From Xylocopa sonorina (Eukaryota; Arthropoda; Insecta; Hymenoptera; Apidae), in contig NC_135198.1 of the NCBI RefSeq assembly GCF_050948175.1, positions 11,049,001 to 11,113,000 of the forward strand: DNA of 64,000 nucleotides. Direction: 5' to 3'. The position numbers and the translations under genes are program-made. The notes under the pieces are model-generated. The model did no database searches, was not told where the DNA came from, and was given only the letters and a program-made list of their open reading frames with translations. Shown piece by piece: positions 48,101 to 61,000 of the stretch (its first letter is position 1; the number at the start of each line of letters is the position of its first letter).

Positions 48101-51100
48101 GAGGCCCCGGTGATGGCCGTTTCCTGCATCCGCTTGGAAATCGCGCGGATTCCTCGGCTAATTAACTAAACTGCTCGATCGTAACGGCGAAACACACACT
48201 CCGCGGCCGACGAGTCGTCGCGTCGATCCAACGCGAAGGCCCGTTAAAACAATTAACGTAACAGCTCGTTCTGATTCCAGCCGGCATTTAGATGCGTCCG
48301 CGCCCCGCCCGATTGTTTATCGCGCTGTCGCGTGATTTAATTGGCAGCGCCGAGCCTGGTAACAATTTGCCGGTTGCCACTCGCCGCTCTCAGACGTTCT
48401 GCTGTTGGCGTTTATTAATCCAATAATGGTATGAAAACCGAGCGACGCGACGAGAGGGGTTGCAGGAGGGTGCGATCGCGACTCGATGATCGTAATTTTA
48501 TTACTTTCACGAATTTATTTGGTTCGTCCGTTTTCGATGGTCTCGAGCTACATCTTCGTAGAGAAATTCGCGATCAATCATGAAGCTGATCCAACGCCAC
48601 CGCAATCACGACTTTTATCGATCGACGTCCCACGTATCGCGCACTCATACAGCTTGAAGAAAATTGAAACGCGTATCGTTTCTTCATCTACATTGTCGTT
48701 TCATTTATTCACATTCCCCGTCCGTTTCTTTACACTCTACATTTACCCGCCCCCGTTCCCGTTCCACTCATTTACATTCCCGACTTCTATGAATATCAAC
48801 CAGCTTGAATACAAAATTCATTCAGCACCGCCGGAAGTAGTTAAAAGGGCGTGTAACAATTACAATTTTGCCAGCCATCGGGGCTTTTTCCAAGAAGGGA
48901 TCCGTGACACCAGATACTGGCACGGGGGTGTGCACGCGCAACCCCGTCGAAAACTAAACGGAGGGTGGAGCCGTGGCGATGTGGGAGCCAGTTCGAGGAG
49001 CGTGAAAATGAGAAACGAGGATGGCAGGCACCCGCGACGCCACCTCGTACGGGCAGTCATTGTTCTCGGGACGGGGCGAGGGCAGAGATTTCGAGGGAAA
49101 GATCTCCAGAAGGGGCACACGGTTCCTCGAGCGCGACGAGATCGAGATCGTATCGCCTGGGCACCGCGCGCGCTCGCCGCGGAAGCGCGAAGGACGAGCA
49201 CGATGTTTGAATGAAAGCTGTACAGTTCTCGCGTTGGGGCGAGATAAAAACCGTCGGCTTTCTCCAGGCTAAACATCGTGGCGGAATAAATCAGACGGAT
49301 CCTTGCTTTTTTTTTCTTTAGGCGAGCGAAAGGGGAAGCGTGGATCCTTTTACTACTTCAGCGACGAGCAACCTTTTCCTTGCTATTGCCACTACTACTC
49401 GTCTCTGTTTTGTTGCTCGTACAGTATCGATAGGTTCGTTCTGATGTCACGTATGACGACGCATACGAATTCAAGGGATGAGTGGAGTTAAAATATAACT
49501 TTTCCACCCTCGATAATTGTTTAGCTTCCTCGAGAGGACGTCGATGAGCCGCAGGTTGCCCATCACTGGTCCGCTTTATCGTCAGCTGTAATTTCCGGGA
49601 GTGCTCGTTCCTTCTCCATTCAAACGTCCACCGTGCAGATTATCCAGCGGATAGACCTCAGAAATGTTTTCTACAATGCTCGAACCTCCTGTTACATGGC
49701 TCGACGTGTTAATAAACAACATTAGCCAGACGCGCGAAGGAGGACTTTCTAAAGAAGTCGTATCTCGACCGTCGCTCGCTTCAATTACCTCGCGTTCGAG
49801 GCAACATTCGCGATCGTAATCAGCGACGGAGAGAGCGGGTGCAGGATGGTAGTAGGGGGGTGAAAGTGGTAGGCGAGAACTGAAAAGGTCGCGGTTCGAT
49901 GCAGTGGATAACGCACAATTAGCGACGCGTAATTAACAGGGGCGAAAAGGGCGGCGGTCGGCGCGCGGCTGTTTACTGGCGCGCGTGCACGTCCCGGAGC
50001 GCGCGAAGGGGTTGAAGCCCGGCCCGGCGGGGTGAAACAGCGAGAGACAAAGTTGACAGACGGCCGTGGGAAGGCAGACGAGTCGAAGGGCGCGTGGAGA
50101 GAACGATCCGCGGCAAGACGAGGACCATGCCAGCTGGGGAGAATTGCTAGACTGCTTGGCGACTGTTTTATCAACCCACGCGGTATACCAGTTCCTGCGT
50201 TTTAACTTCTAACGCGAGAATATCGCGGCCGTTTCGTATCCTCTGACGTTTCCTGCCATCGCCCCGGCGAACGCTCGCATTTCTCTTTCGTCCACCAGTG
50301 TTCGCTTAACGAACCCGCACGATTTCTAACGAGAAAGATTTCGTGACGATGATATCATTCTTTACGAGGGGTGCGACTTGTGTGACAGGGTCGAGGAAGA
50401 AGTATTCGAGAGATGTCTCGAGGGGTGGATAAACTTAGAAAATAGCTCAGTAAAATCGAAGGTATATACCTGCGGTTAATTCTAGTATTTACGCAGACCT
50501 GTTAATGAGGATTTGTCTGGTCTGGTACGTAAAACACGAACAGGGTGACTTCATTTATCACGCAACACGTGCAATTACACTTCCCACCGTTATCGGTACT
50601 TCTGTTTCAAAGGCCGTAATTCGAGGGATGTAAGTCGCGCGTGGCGTATAATAAACGCCGTAAATTTCGCGGATTTTTGTTGCTCGATCGGAACTGACGC
50701 ATCGACTCGTTTATCCCGGATCGAGTCCGGCCTTTTTTCTTACTCGCGCTCGATTAATATGCCCGAGACATCGCGATGATAACGCGTAACACGTGGCTGC
50801 CGCGAGATATTAATTCTTACGAGCTGGACCCGTTCTCCTCCTACTGCTCCGATCGCCTCGAGTCCGTTCCAGTAATTAACACGACGCGGAACAGACGTTT
50901 TTATTAATATTTCACCGGGAGTCAATCCGCCCCGTTTAATTGCTACACCTGCGCGCCGTGTATCGCAAAAATCCCCAGCCTCTGTCGCCTTTACGGGGCG
51001 CGGTGAACGCCACGGGCGAGTTGCCGATGGAGAAGAAAAAAAAAGGGTTGCAACCCCTCTGCGCGACTCTGCGTTGGCCTCGCGGAAGCGACGCGGAATA

Positions 51101-53858
51101 ATTTAATAATTCGATCATTAATTGGGAATAGTTGCTCGTTTCTGGAGGAACGCGTGGGCTCGAGATAATCGAAGAACCGGCTGTGAACCCGTTGCGCGCG
51201 ATTCAACCTGAACACGTACGAATTCTGTTGCCTCCGCGGGTGAAACGTCCACGGGCCTCCGCTTCTATTCAACGTTATTAATGATGCAGCGAAACGTCGC
51301 ATACATCAAGGAAAATGCCAGGACCTCAGCCATCGACGTTTACGAGGGACAGCCGCATGCGAGCCGTATTTATTTTCGTCCCGCGTTTCATTCCGCGAAG
51401 CGACAGGAGGAAAAGGCTCTGGCAAAGCCCTCGGTTGCGCAACCGGAGCCTCGATTCGCTTCTTTCGACGGGTCGTGAAGAAAAAGCTCGCCGCGCACCA
51501 AACGGATGCAATCGACGCCGTTGAGCAATCCGAGCGAGCCCTGCGTGCCTGTTGCAACCGCCGCATCCTTGAACCAACCCGCAAGGTGGATTAATAGCTC
51601 GATCGAGTATTCTCTTCGAGAGAGCCCGGGCCAGGCCAGGCGGGACCAGTCGAGGCCAATCGATGGCGTCGCTGTTGGCGTTGATGAAGAACGAGGCGAT
51701 GCGAAAGAATGGGAAACGGAACGTCGAGCAGCGAAATGGCGTGTACACCTTCGGTGAATTCGACGCGTCTCTACCGACGCTGCGACGTCTTCGAAGGTGC
51801 ACTTTAGCTAATGCAGCGGTCTGCGGTTGCAATTTCTCAGGGGGTAACGCGAAGACACGTAGAGCCAGGAATATGGAGAGCCATCTGCACGGAACGAGGA
51901 CGTTTAGCCTCGTGTTCGTGCCGCGAGAGAGAAACGGAACGAATATCAGCGCGAATGGGGCTCGGCTAAGTAGCGGTGGAGCGGAAAAATTCCTCGGGAC
52001 CGGTCGTTTCCTTTTTTACGTTGACAGTTATTGCATCGAAGTGCGTCGCTTTGGTATGATTAGTTATACCAGCCCCGTTCCTTCGCGGAGGCCCGAGAAA
52101 GGAATTGAGACACTTGAAAATTGTACACGTTACGGTCAAGATCCTACCTGGATACCACCGTAGTAAATTAACATTGATTTCATGAGTCGAGAATTTATCG
52201 CCATCGTTCTCCTGTCGGATATTAAATAATTCACGACGAAAATCTACGAAATTGATAAGTGGCAAACATTTCCCCGCGGGTAATGGTTTTAAATGATTTA
52301 CTCGTGAGCTAGGAAGTTGCCGGAGCGCGCGCGCTGGTTCTTTTTCGGTTCTCCTTTTTGGAAAAAAAAAGAGAAAACGGCGAAAAAAATGCGTGTAATA
52401 ACAGGTTGCACGATCGATCGTAATGTTTAGCCGGTTTTCAGCTACCTGGTCAGCCAATTAAATTCATTAAGCTGAAATTACGGGCTCGCGGTACGGAACG
52501 AAGGCGATTTTACGTCGCATACGGTGAATTTTTTCGTCAACTGTCCTGTTAATCGCGATCAATGTTCCGACACGTACGGTTTTTATGGTCCATCGTAAAA
52601 TTACCAACGATTCCGTTTATCATATCTCGTTACCTTGTATTCCAACATTCGCTGAGAGTAATAAATAAGACATTTGCTCAGCCATATTTAATCCCACGTT
52701 GACGTGTAATTATCATTTAATTATCGCACGGAAATCGAACCGAACGTTGAAATCCCTCTTTTTCTTTTTCGTTCCCGTTGTATCCGTGGTGGCTTGAATT
52801 GCGTTACGCGATGCCACGACACTTCCGAGTATGTATTGCGCAAACGGCTAAAAATATCTTACGCATAATCGGGCCGTCGAAAGTCCATTTGATTGAGAAT
52901 CTGGCCCAAACTTCTCTCTGTCTACCCGCGTCCAAGGCAATCGATTAACGCGTACCGTTCCGAATGAATAATTGCCCGCTTTAATAAAGTCAAAACTCAT
53001 CAATATTAATAGGCCGCGGTGGTCTTTTCTCTCTTTTCGACGAATCCTGGTGCCTGAATTTTAATAATCGTTCCGTCTCGATGGCCGTCGAGGAAGCCCC
53101 TTTTGATCAACCGGCAGGAACGTTTCAGAAGTAAAAGGGTATGCTGATTTCTCTTTTTACCCTCTCTCTCGCTCTCAATTTTTCAACGAAATCCACATGT
53201 ATCCGTTCCACGAAATTTCCGCGGATCAAGCCACGCGTGGTAAGCGTTCGCCAAAAAGTGGAAGGACGTTTAAAAAAGAACGACGGGGACGGAGAAGAAA
53301 GAGCGCATACGCCTAACAGGTGCTCGCATTCCCAGACCGTCCCGTGGGGGTTTGGCGTCGCCTCGAAAGGCTCAGACGCTGGAAACGATAGGTCGCGAAT
53401 AAGTACACGTCGAAAGCCGTACTTCCAGGGAGAACTCAGGGAAGAAAACCTATACGCACGCGGCACCGTTCGATCTCGGCTCGGAACTTGGACGCGTCTC
53501 TTCACCACCCCCCTACACCTCGAGTAGAGCTTCGTCGACGAGTAAAAACTGTCCGAGGCTTTCTCCACGAGCACGAAGAAAAAGGAGAGACAGCGAGCCG
53601 ATGCTCGAGGATCGCCCTATCGCTTCCTCTGAATCGTCTAGCGATAGGCTCCGACTAATGCGCGGCTCTAAATCTTTCCGCCGTGAAATTACTTCGCGGT
53701 GGTTCGTCATTATCCCTTGAGGAACGTCGCGCACGGCGAAACAGCTCGTGCACGTAGACGACTCGCCTCCCTGGCAACGTTAATCGATGCCCGTACTTGT
53801 TAAACGGTAATAACGTCCGAGACGCGCGGTCGACGGACAGCGTTCGTTGCAATATTAA
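42170..53858. other. Region upstream of the Sulf1 start codon, no gene recognised
   Basis: It probably contains Sulf1 promoter and untranslated exon(s), since the ATG exon is so close to this side, but I cannot place them. A CT-rich tract lies at 45658-45700. The longest frame (48486-49214, 242 codons) has biased composition and no family resemblance. Confidence 0.55.
45658..45700. repeat. CT-rich simple repeat
   Basis: CTCTCTCCCTCTCTCT-type sequence with T-rich breaks, upstream of Sulf1. Confidence 0.8.
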
Positions 53859-53866
53859 CCCTTTGC

Positions 53867-53985
53867 ACTCGAGCGGCGCCGATACGGCGCCCGGCCGTTT
53901 CGAGGTGGCAACTCGAGCGGCGCCGATACGGCGCCCGGCCGATTCGAAGTGAAAACTCGAGCCACGCTGCTGCGGCGCCCGAGTG
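53867..53985 (+). repeat. Subterminal 44-bp direct repeats of the piggyBac element
   Basis: Two near-identical 44-base units (53867-53910 and 53911-53954) and a shorter, diverged third copy from 53955 each begin ACTCGAG. Inside units 1 and 2, GGCGCC GATAC GGCGCC forms its own small palindrome. CTCGAG also recurs near the right end (54861-54866 and 54894-54899). Such repeats are typical transposase-binding sites at element ends. Confidence 0.88.
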
Positions 53986-54218
53986 TTTTTTAAACTTTAA
54001 ATCGGACTACGGTGCTACGACGCTATGGTCTTTTGTAACTGGATTTCCTTATTTACAATATGCGATAAGATGGTTTTCTCGGAAGTACTTTCGTGGACTA
54101 GGCTCTGCTTACATTGTAGCCTAATCTTAGCTCAATTTAGTTAGTCTCAGCGTAGCATTCGTTTGAAACAGTCTTGGCAATAAATATAGTATCTAAAAAG
54201 TATTTGAACCCTAAAAAT

Positions 54219-54715
54219 ATGGAGGATGATCAGATCAACTCGAGTTCGGACGAATTCGATTTTGCCGCTTGGGATGGTGAACTTACATCGACTTCCGGCG
54301 GATTACGCCGCGAAGCGAAAGAATCCAGTGGTGAAGATAGTGATACAGTAAGAGGTGTAAGACGACGGAATTCATATATTTTGTATAAACTAGAAAAAAA
54401 CAAAAAAGGGGAAAAGCCACTGAGCCATCTACGATTTTTGAAAACACTTGCCGAACAACTAAGAGGGTCGTATCGCCAGCAACGAGAGCAAGCGTCTACG
54501 TCGCATTTCGATGAAATCTGATTAAACGGGAAGCTCCACGTAATACTAAAAGAGCCAAAAAGGGACTGTAAGGTTTTTTCTGACCGCAACACGCCTGGAG
54601 GTAGGCGGGAAACTCCGTATTACTGTGATACGTGTCCTGACAAACCTAGGATGCATCTTGGATATTGTTTCACAAAATATCACACCAAAACTAATTACAG
54701 AGTGTAATATTCATT
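54219..54715 (+). pseudogene. Remnant of a piggyBac transposase (N-terminal part joined to the C-terminal Cys-rich domain)
   Basis: The ATG at 54219 opens 100 codons beginning MEDDQINSSSDEFDFAAWDG, an acidic N-terminus typical of piggyBac transposases. It passes directly into LSHLRFLKTLAEQLRGSYRQ, which belongs near the C-terminus. The whole DDE catalytic core is therefore missing. The frame then meets an in-frame TGA at 54519-54521, just before LNGKLHVILKEPKK. A one-base shift follows, after which TPYYCDTCPDKPRMHLGYCF and TKYHTKTNY of the Cys-rich DNA-binding domain are still readable. The product cannot be an active transposase. Confidence 0.88.
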
Positions 54716-54908
54716 AAAATTTTGTAATACTTACTAAAATTTCATGTTTTCGACATATAAATGAATAGACTAGTGAAATTTTATTATTTATATACGTTTG
54801 TTTGCTTATAAATGTTTTTCAATTACTTGTAATGTGTTCGCCCAGTTTGGCCGAAATCGCCTCGAGTTGCTGGTTCGCGCGAGCGAAAAAGGCCTCGAGT
54901 GCAAAGGG

Positions 54909-57900
54909 TTAAACGACAGTGTAATCACTGGTAATTATTCGTCGACCGCCTCGTAGCGTCGTTGCGGACGGTACGTTATCGATGAAATCGCGCGTACGCG
55001 TGATTAATTGGAGATCGAGCCGATGCGGAATGGATCTACCAAGCTCGCGAGATTAGAGTTGCGTAACCAGAGCCTGGGCAAGTTCTTCGTCTACTATTTA
55101 CGATACCTCCGAGCTTGGTGGTCTACAATCTGAGCTTGGAAAAGAGGATCCTAAGCTTACGATGGGAATAAGTCCGGCTTAGGATCTCCTAAACGCGACA
55201 GTGACTGGCTCTAAGAAGATCCGTTCGATCAGTCAAGAATTATCTGCCCTGAACAGGAACATGACTCCGAGAAAATCCTTTGCTACGAAGAAAGAAGAAC
55301 GCATCTGTTATATTGCTCGATACGAAGTGGAACGTTTACGTGCGACGATTGACCAGTCCAAAAGGGTGGCTCACTAGCGAACATTTCAACGTCCCTTCGC
55401 AACCATCCTCTTTTGTCTCGTAATCTTTCCTCCTCCCAATCCGGGAATCACGCGGTCGCGAGCCGGTTCTAACCGTGACCCGAATCGCGTTAATCGCGGC
55501 TCGTGGTTGGGCTTGAACTTCTTTTCGACGCTCGATGGTTTCGTCAGAACTGGCCAGCGGGAACGTGCCAGCCGATCCGTATCCGCGTTAACGAAGACCA
55601 CTCCAGTTTTGCCACCTGTACCTCCGATTCCGTTATCCGTGCGCCTGATCGCTCGACGATCGCGTCGTTCGAGTTCAACGCGATTCCTTTTTAATCATTA
55701 TATTCGCATCAAGTGTCATTAAGACGCAGTCAGATCCAACGCGACTCTCTCCGCTTAATGACACCCGGTCGCGACGTGGCTCCGATCGAGGAACGAGCCT
55801 GTCGGCGGGTTAACGCGATATTCTGTCGCCTGTTTTCTCGCGTAAGGACGCGGCCCTAAGTCTCTTAAACAGGCGGACTAAGCCACTTACGGGTGCTACG
55901 AACCGGTCAGCCGTGAAGATAGAACGACCGTCTCTCCTTTGCTCGAGTTCGGCGGGCCCTGCATTCCGCTGGCTCGTCTGTTATCTCAGGGATACCTGCG
56001 GCGCGGTTTGTAGGCGGTGGACGCTCGCTGGAGGGTGCATTTACGGAAGCCAGCGAAAGAGACGATCGTCCGAAGCAAAGCGTGCCATCGGCCAGGGCGA
56101 CCGGTCCACTAAGACCCGCTCTCACCTGCGATTGCCAGGGAGAAACGTCTGACACAGCGAATGGAAGAGAGGGGACGAGACATAGAGAATGGCGATAAAT
56201 GTGTGCCTTAATGGTATTCATCGCGAACACGTTTGAGCACCTGGATGAATGGGATCTTCAGAAGCCATCGCTAATGCCTCGCGACGCGGTGGAGAATCGC
56301 TCGTGACACGGGACACGCGGTTCGCTGATGAACCAAGAAACGACGATCGATGCACCGACCTCGTTAATGATACCCCTTTCTCTGGTAGCGGCGGTCTCCC
56401 GCGTCGTCGAGGATTAAGGGCGGAATGCGGTGACATTCCGTGGGAGTTACCGTTCGCTCGTAATCGGTCGAAGAAATCGAGGATGCAAGAACGAGGGTAC
56501 GAGTCTGAGTGCAGTGCTGGAATCGAAGACTGATACGAATTACGGTGGACGGTAAAAATGTTGGTTCGCAGAAGCGGAGTGCGTGGACAGGGTTTCCTGG
56601 TAAATTCAGCTATTCGCGGCGCGTCAATTCGGTCTATCGCGTTTCCTGGCGGCGCGCGGCCGCCAGAATGGAGCGATAAACCATGGAACAGCAGTTGAAC
56701 TCATCAATCATCGCGGACGTCCGCGGCGAAGCGTAGATCGAGCGCGGAAGACACCTAACCGTGTTCCGCGCACTTTATCATCCGGTGGCGACGAATCGAT
56801 AACAGGCCCGGTAGGAAACAACAACGCCGTGTTCGACGCGTTAGCGTTTTCAATTAGCCGACCGCGGAAGCTGCGTGTCAATTAAGACCGGTTTCGCGGC
56901 GAGCTGGCTGCAACACGTGAAACTGTACCCGTCGGAATCGATTACGCGAAATAATTCACTAACTCCCGTCAGGTACGTTACGAACCCTGCGCCGATGGCG
57001 CACCGGTATTCATTTGTCTCGCCGCGCGGTTAAGTTAACGGCTGGACGAGTTGGACGCTAGTTTCTCTCGATGATAATGGATCACGGGTTACGTGGGACG
57101 GGACTTGGCCGTACGATTATGCTGGACGTCTCGTGGATTCGACGAGTTAACCAATCGTCGCGTTAAGTATATAATAAGAACAGGTATCTCGGATCAGACG
57201 TTTCAACCGAGGCGAACAGCTTACGTTTGACTTAAATCTGACAAACGTCGAAAGGCAACTGGAATACGCGTACATATAATACGGTTTTCTAGTTTCCATA
57301 AGGTAATGGCCGAGTAATTTGTATCAACATTCCAGTTTCCAATCGTAGCTGGAATCGTTGAAAAATCGACGAGATATAGAAGTCGGACAGGCATCGAATC
57401 CAGAAGCTGCGAGGCGATCCGAGGGGTTTCATAATCTGAAACGCCGCCTAAGTCGATATTTCTGTCTGGCCGTGCAGTTAGAATTGCGAAAGGAGCACGT
57501 TACATCCGATCTCATTAGCCGATTCGAAAATGAACGAAGAAGCCAGAGACCGCAACCGGGAACCTGATTCCCTGTTCGAACGATTCGAACGGGTACCTAT
57601 GTGGATGTAAATACGAACGGCCACACCGCGTCTTCTCCTACCTAGGCACCCTCCAAGTTATCCTAATCGAAAAGCTTTTACCTTTGAAGCGACGTCCAGA
57701 CCGCTTTCGCCGTGGTACCAGAGGAGCGGGTGTGCCGGTGATACGCGCGAATTGGAAACGTTTCACAGTGCAACGACCCTGCGGCTATCTGCGACCGTGC
57801 ATTACAAGCAATTCGTTGCTTCTCGCCTGTTAGGAGTAATATTATTGCGATCCGCGCCAACTCGAATGGTATGACGAACGAGACGCGTTGATTAAATTAA

Positions 57901-58012
57901 GTAACGCGTTCGGTCGCACCACTCGAGTTTGTCGCACGCTATTGCGAACGAGATGTTCCGCCGTTCGATGCGAGAAGATCGTAGGAGACCTTCCTCCTCC
58001 GAGAGATAGAGA

Positions 58013-58044
<32 letters not shown>

Positions 58045-61000
58045 CGGGAGCAGAACGAAAGCGATTGCTACTCCGTGCAGCGTTTCGATGCCTGGTAACG
58101 AGATTGGATAAAAAGCATGGAATCGGAGGACAAGTCGAGAAGAGGGTGTCGAGTGGTCGACAGGTGCCATAGATTAACATCTGACCGGCGCCAACGCACT
58201 TCGTCCGGCATTCTCAGAGTCGATATACGCGCCACTTGGAGGAACGCTCGCTCGACTCCCATCGCCGCGCTGGGAATTGACCGACGCGGTGGAAGATTAA
58301 TTCCTGCGGCGCCGGGCATTTGGTACCGCGTACCGAAAGAAGAACGCTTCCGAGATCGTAGAGAATGAGGCGTCGCGAGACGTGCCACAATGCGACGACC
58401 CACGTGGCGCCAACTTTTTCGCCCAGCCATTTGGTACTTGTTAGGTAGACGATGATGAAGGAATGCTGGCTTGGATTCAGAGATTCCTTATGCAACGTTC
58501 TCTGTCTACCACGGACGAGCGTTCAAGAGAGAGTCGAGGAGGGACATAAATATCGAGATCGCCCGAGTCGTGCGGATCGTGGGAATAGCGTCCGACGGTA
58601 CTCGAGGAACGGGGATGCAATGACAGGCCGGATAACGCAGCGGAATGCACCCGGGCTCCTTCGCTCGCGGTGCGCCGCGATTTCTTGCGAATTCCGTGGA
58701 TCCAGACGTCGAGTAACGTTCGCGTCTGGGTGCTCTCGTGGGAACGCCGCTGTCCCGCAACGAGAGAGAATTCAATTATCCGCCCTCCCTAATACTCTCT
58801 CGGGAGCAGGAAAGCCACTGCGGATAATAGCGGGATTGGCGAGCAACCAGCTACTACAGAAACAAACAGCGATTACGTGTCGTGGAACGAATACTTGGGA
58901 TGGAACGATGTCAAGGCGATCGAAAGAGACGCGATGGAAATCGTCGAACTTCTGTTGAGCCGCGCGATTCGAGGGTGCGAAGAAAAGAGGTGCGACCTAT
59001 GGAAATCCAATTAAGATTCCTTGGCGCCACCTAGCACAACCGAGCGGGAGAGGCATTAGTCAGGGAAACGCGTATCGTTTAACATTTGTCTAATAACCGC
59101 GTGCCAGCGTCTCGCGCCCGTTTCCAATGCATAAATAAGCACCGCGATGTTTACGACATCGCTCGTTCGGACCTCGAGTATCGACTCCACGGTGCGTGAT
59201 AATGCACCCGTCCGCTCAAACGCACGCAGCCTCTCTCACCAGAAACAGCGAGAGAGTCGAACGGAGAGAATCGTATCGCGATCGTTCTCGTTGCCTCGGT
59301 TATTTCCGATCGATCTTAGACAGACGTCGTCCATTGCACCGTCCACGGATCGCGATAACGGCATCAGCCAGAGGAGTTCACCCCAATTAGGAATAGGCTC
59401 GGTTATTAGTCCGCGACGCGACGCCGCGACGCCTGCCACGGGCAAATAATTGCCCTTTATCTCTCAACGGTTTACTCTAGCGACAGCGGTCGTTCGTAAA
59501 TCATTTCAGCGTCGAACGAGTTGCCGGGGCAATTAGAGATAATACGGACCACTGTGCGTATCCTTTTGACTGGCTCGAGAGTGGGTGCGACTTAATATGT
59601 GGGAAATGCTAAATTGCTTCCTCTGTGCACGCACGGGACACGCGAGCCCCGCTCGAATGTTTCGCCTCGGAGACGCGCAAACGTCGGTATGCGGCGAGTC
59701 GCACGAGGAGTTTCAATTTGTCGACGGCCGCGAGCTTACAGGCCTTCCTTCGACGGCGTCGAACCGAAATGTCGGATGCCCGCGGTGAGTTGTGCAGTAT
59801 GGGCACCGTGTCCGCGTCGCGACGAATCCATACCTCGAAGGCATCGCGTGTTATCGCGTGTCACAGTCGAAACCCGCGGCTGACGTTGATTTACAGCCAC
59901 TCCGGCCGTCAGTCGGTCTTTCGCGATTTCTCGCGGACACCGCAAGGAAACGGCGCCGCGAACCGTTAACAGTAGGAAAGCGGACGGCTCGCCAGTGATT
60001 TCTCTAATAACAGCCAAAGGTTCGCCTGCCGCCGTCCGCGGATGATTAACTTGTTCCTATCGTTCCGCCGTGTGAAACGTTTCATCGCGATCGCATCTCC
60101 GTACGCAATTTCCGAGCCTCCATCCCGATGGTTCGCTGTTTTCATAGCTCTCTATTTTTCTCTTATCGTATGCAAATCAGCGTACCGTCGTACAGTCCCT
60201 AGTAATTCGCCCTAACGTTCATTGAAGGGTTTACGCTCTATCGTGTACGATACGATGCGAGCAAAGCAATCCATGGCGAACGAAGAGTGCAAGAGCAGTG
60301 GTGTTGAATGCAGACGGATTAATCTTAAGCTGAATTCGCTCGAGACATCGCTCGCGATCCAACCCCTTCATTCTCTAAACGATCGAATTACTAATAGTCG
60401 ATTCCCTCTGGTTTCGATCGATCGATCCAACGGGGCGCGTAACAAATTCAGATGCTACGCACTTTTAAAACCTCCACGAGAGGATCTATCTGACCGACTC
60501 GCGAGTCTCCGCGACGTCTCGCTTTCTGCCAGCTCGTGGAGCGGAATAAGCCAATTAGAACTATCGCGGGAGGACAATAAAACGCGGTGCGAAAGAGTAA
60601 TAGCCGCCGATAAGCGGGCAAGGAGAGTTAAGTGCGATTTAATGTAGTTGGCACGGGCCCCGGGGACAGCTCGCCACCGTGGCATTGTTCCGCGCGGATT
60701 TGCCTTACGCGGATTATCGCGCCCTTCATCTACCGCCCACGCTTGCCCTCCTCCGCGCGGAAACCCTCCGCGCCGGTTCCTACGGTCCCGTTTCGCCGTC
60801 GACTAATTGCGCGGAGCCCGTTCTCTCCCGGTTGTTTTCCGTCGAGAAACGCGGACTCGCGAAACGTTCGAGCAGATATAGTCGTTCGCGCGTACCACGG
60901 CGAGGCAGGCGGGCGTAAATCAAACGGAGCCTTTTACGGCCCATAACGGAGAGGCGCGCGAATAACGCAGCGCCGCGAAACCTTTTGCCCAGCGGAATTC

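Larger units (their letters stand above)
53859..54908. mobile_element. piggyBac-family deletion derivative with perfect ends and TTAA target duplication
   Basis: The ends are CCCTTTGCACTCGAG at 53859 and its exact inverse, CTCGAGTGCAAAGGG, finishing at 54908. Each is bordered by TTAA (53855-53858 and 54909-54912), the hallmark of piggyBac insertion. The 1,050-bp element is too short for a full transposase gene and contains only a remnant of it. Mobility, if any, would need a transposase made elsewhere in the genome. Identical terminal repeats and an intact target duplication suggest a fairly recent insertion. Confidence 0.93.

Noticed and set aside
48486..49214. 242-codon plus-strand open frame upstream of Sulf1
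   Set aside because: Composition is patchy (Phe/Pro-rich then Arg/Gly-rich), no domain is recognisable, and GC-rich DNA of this window gives many such frames.
53867..53985. Repeats with regular spacing that might recall a CRISPR array
   Set aside because: The units are adjacent without unique spacers and lie exactly inside a piggyBac end in an insect genome.
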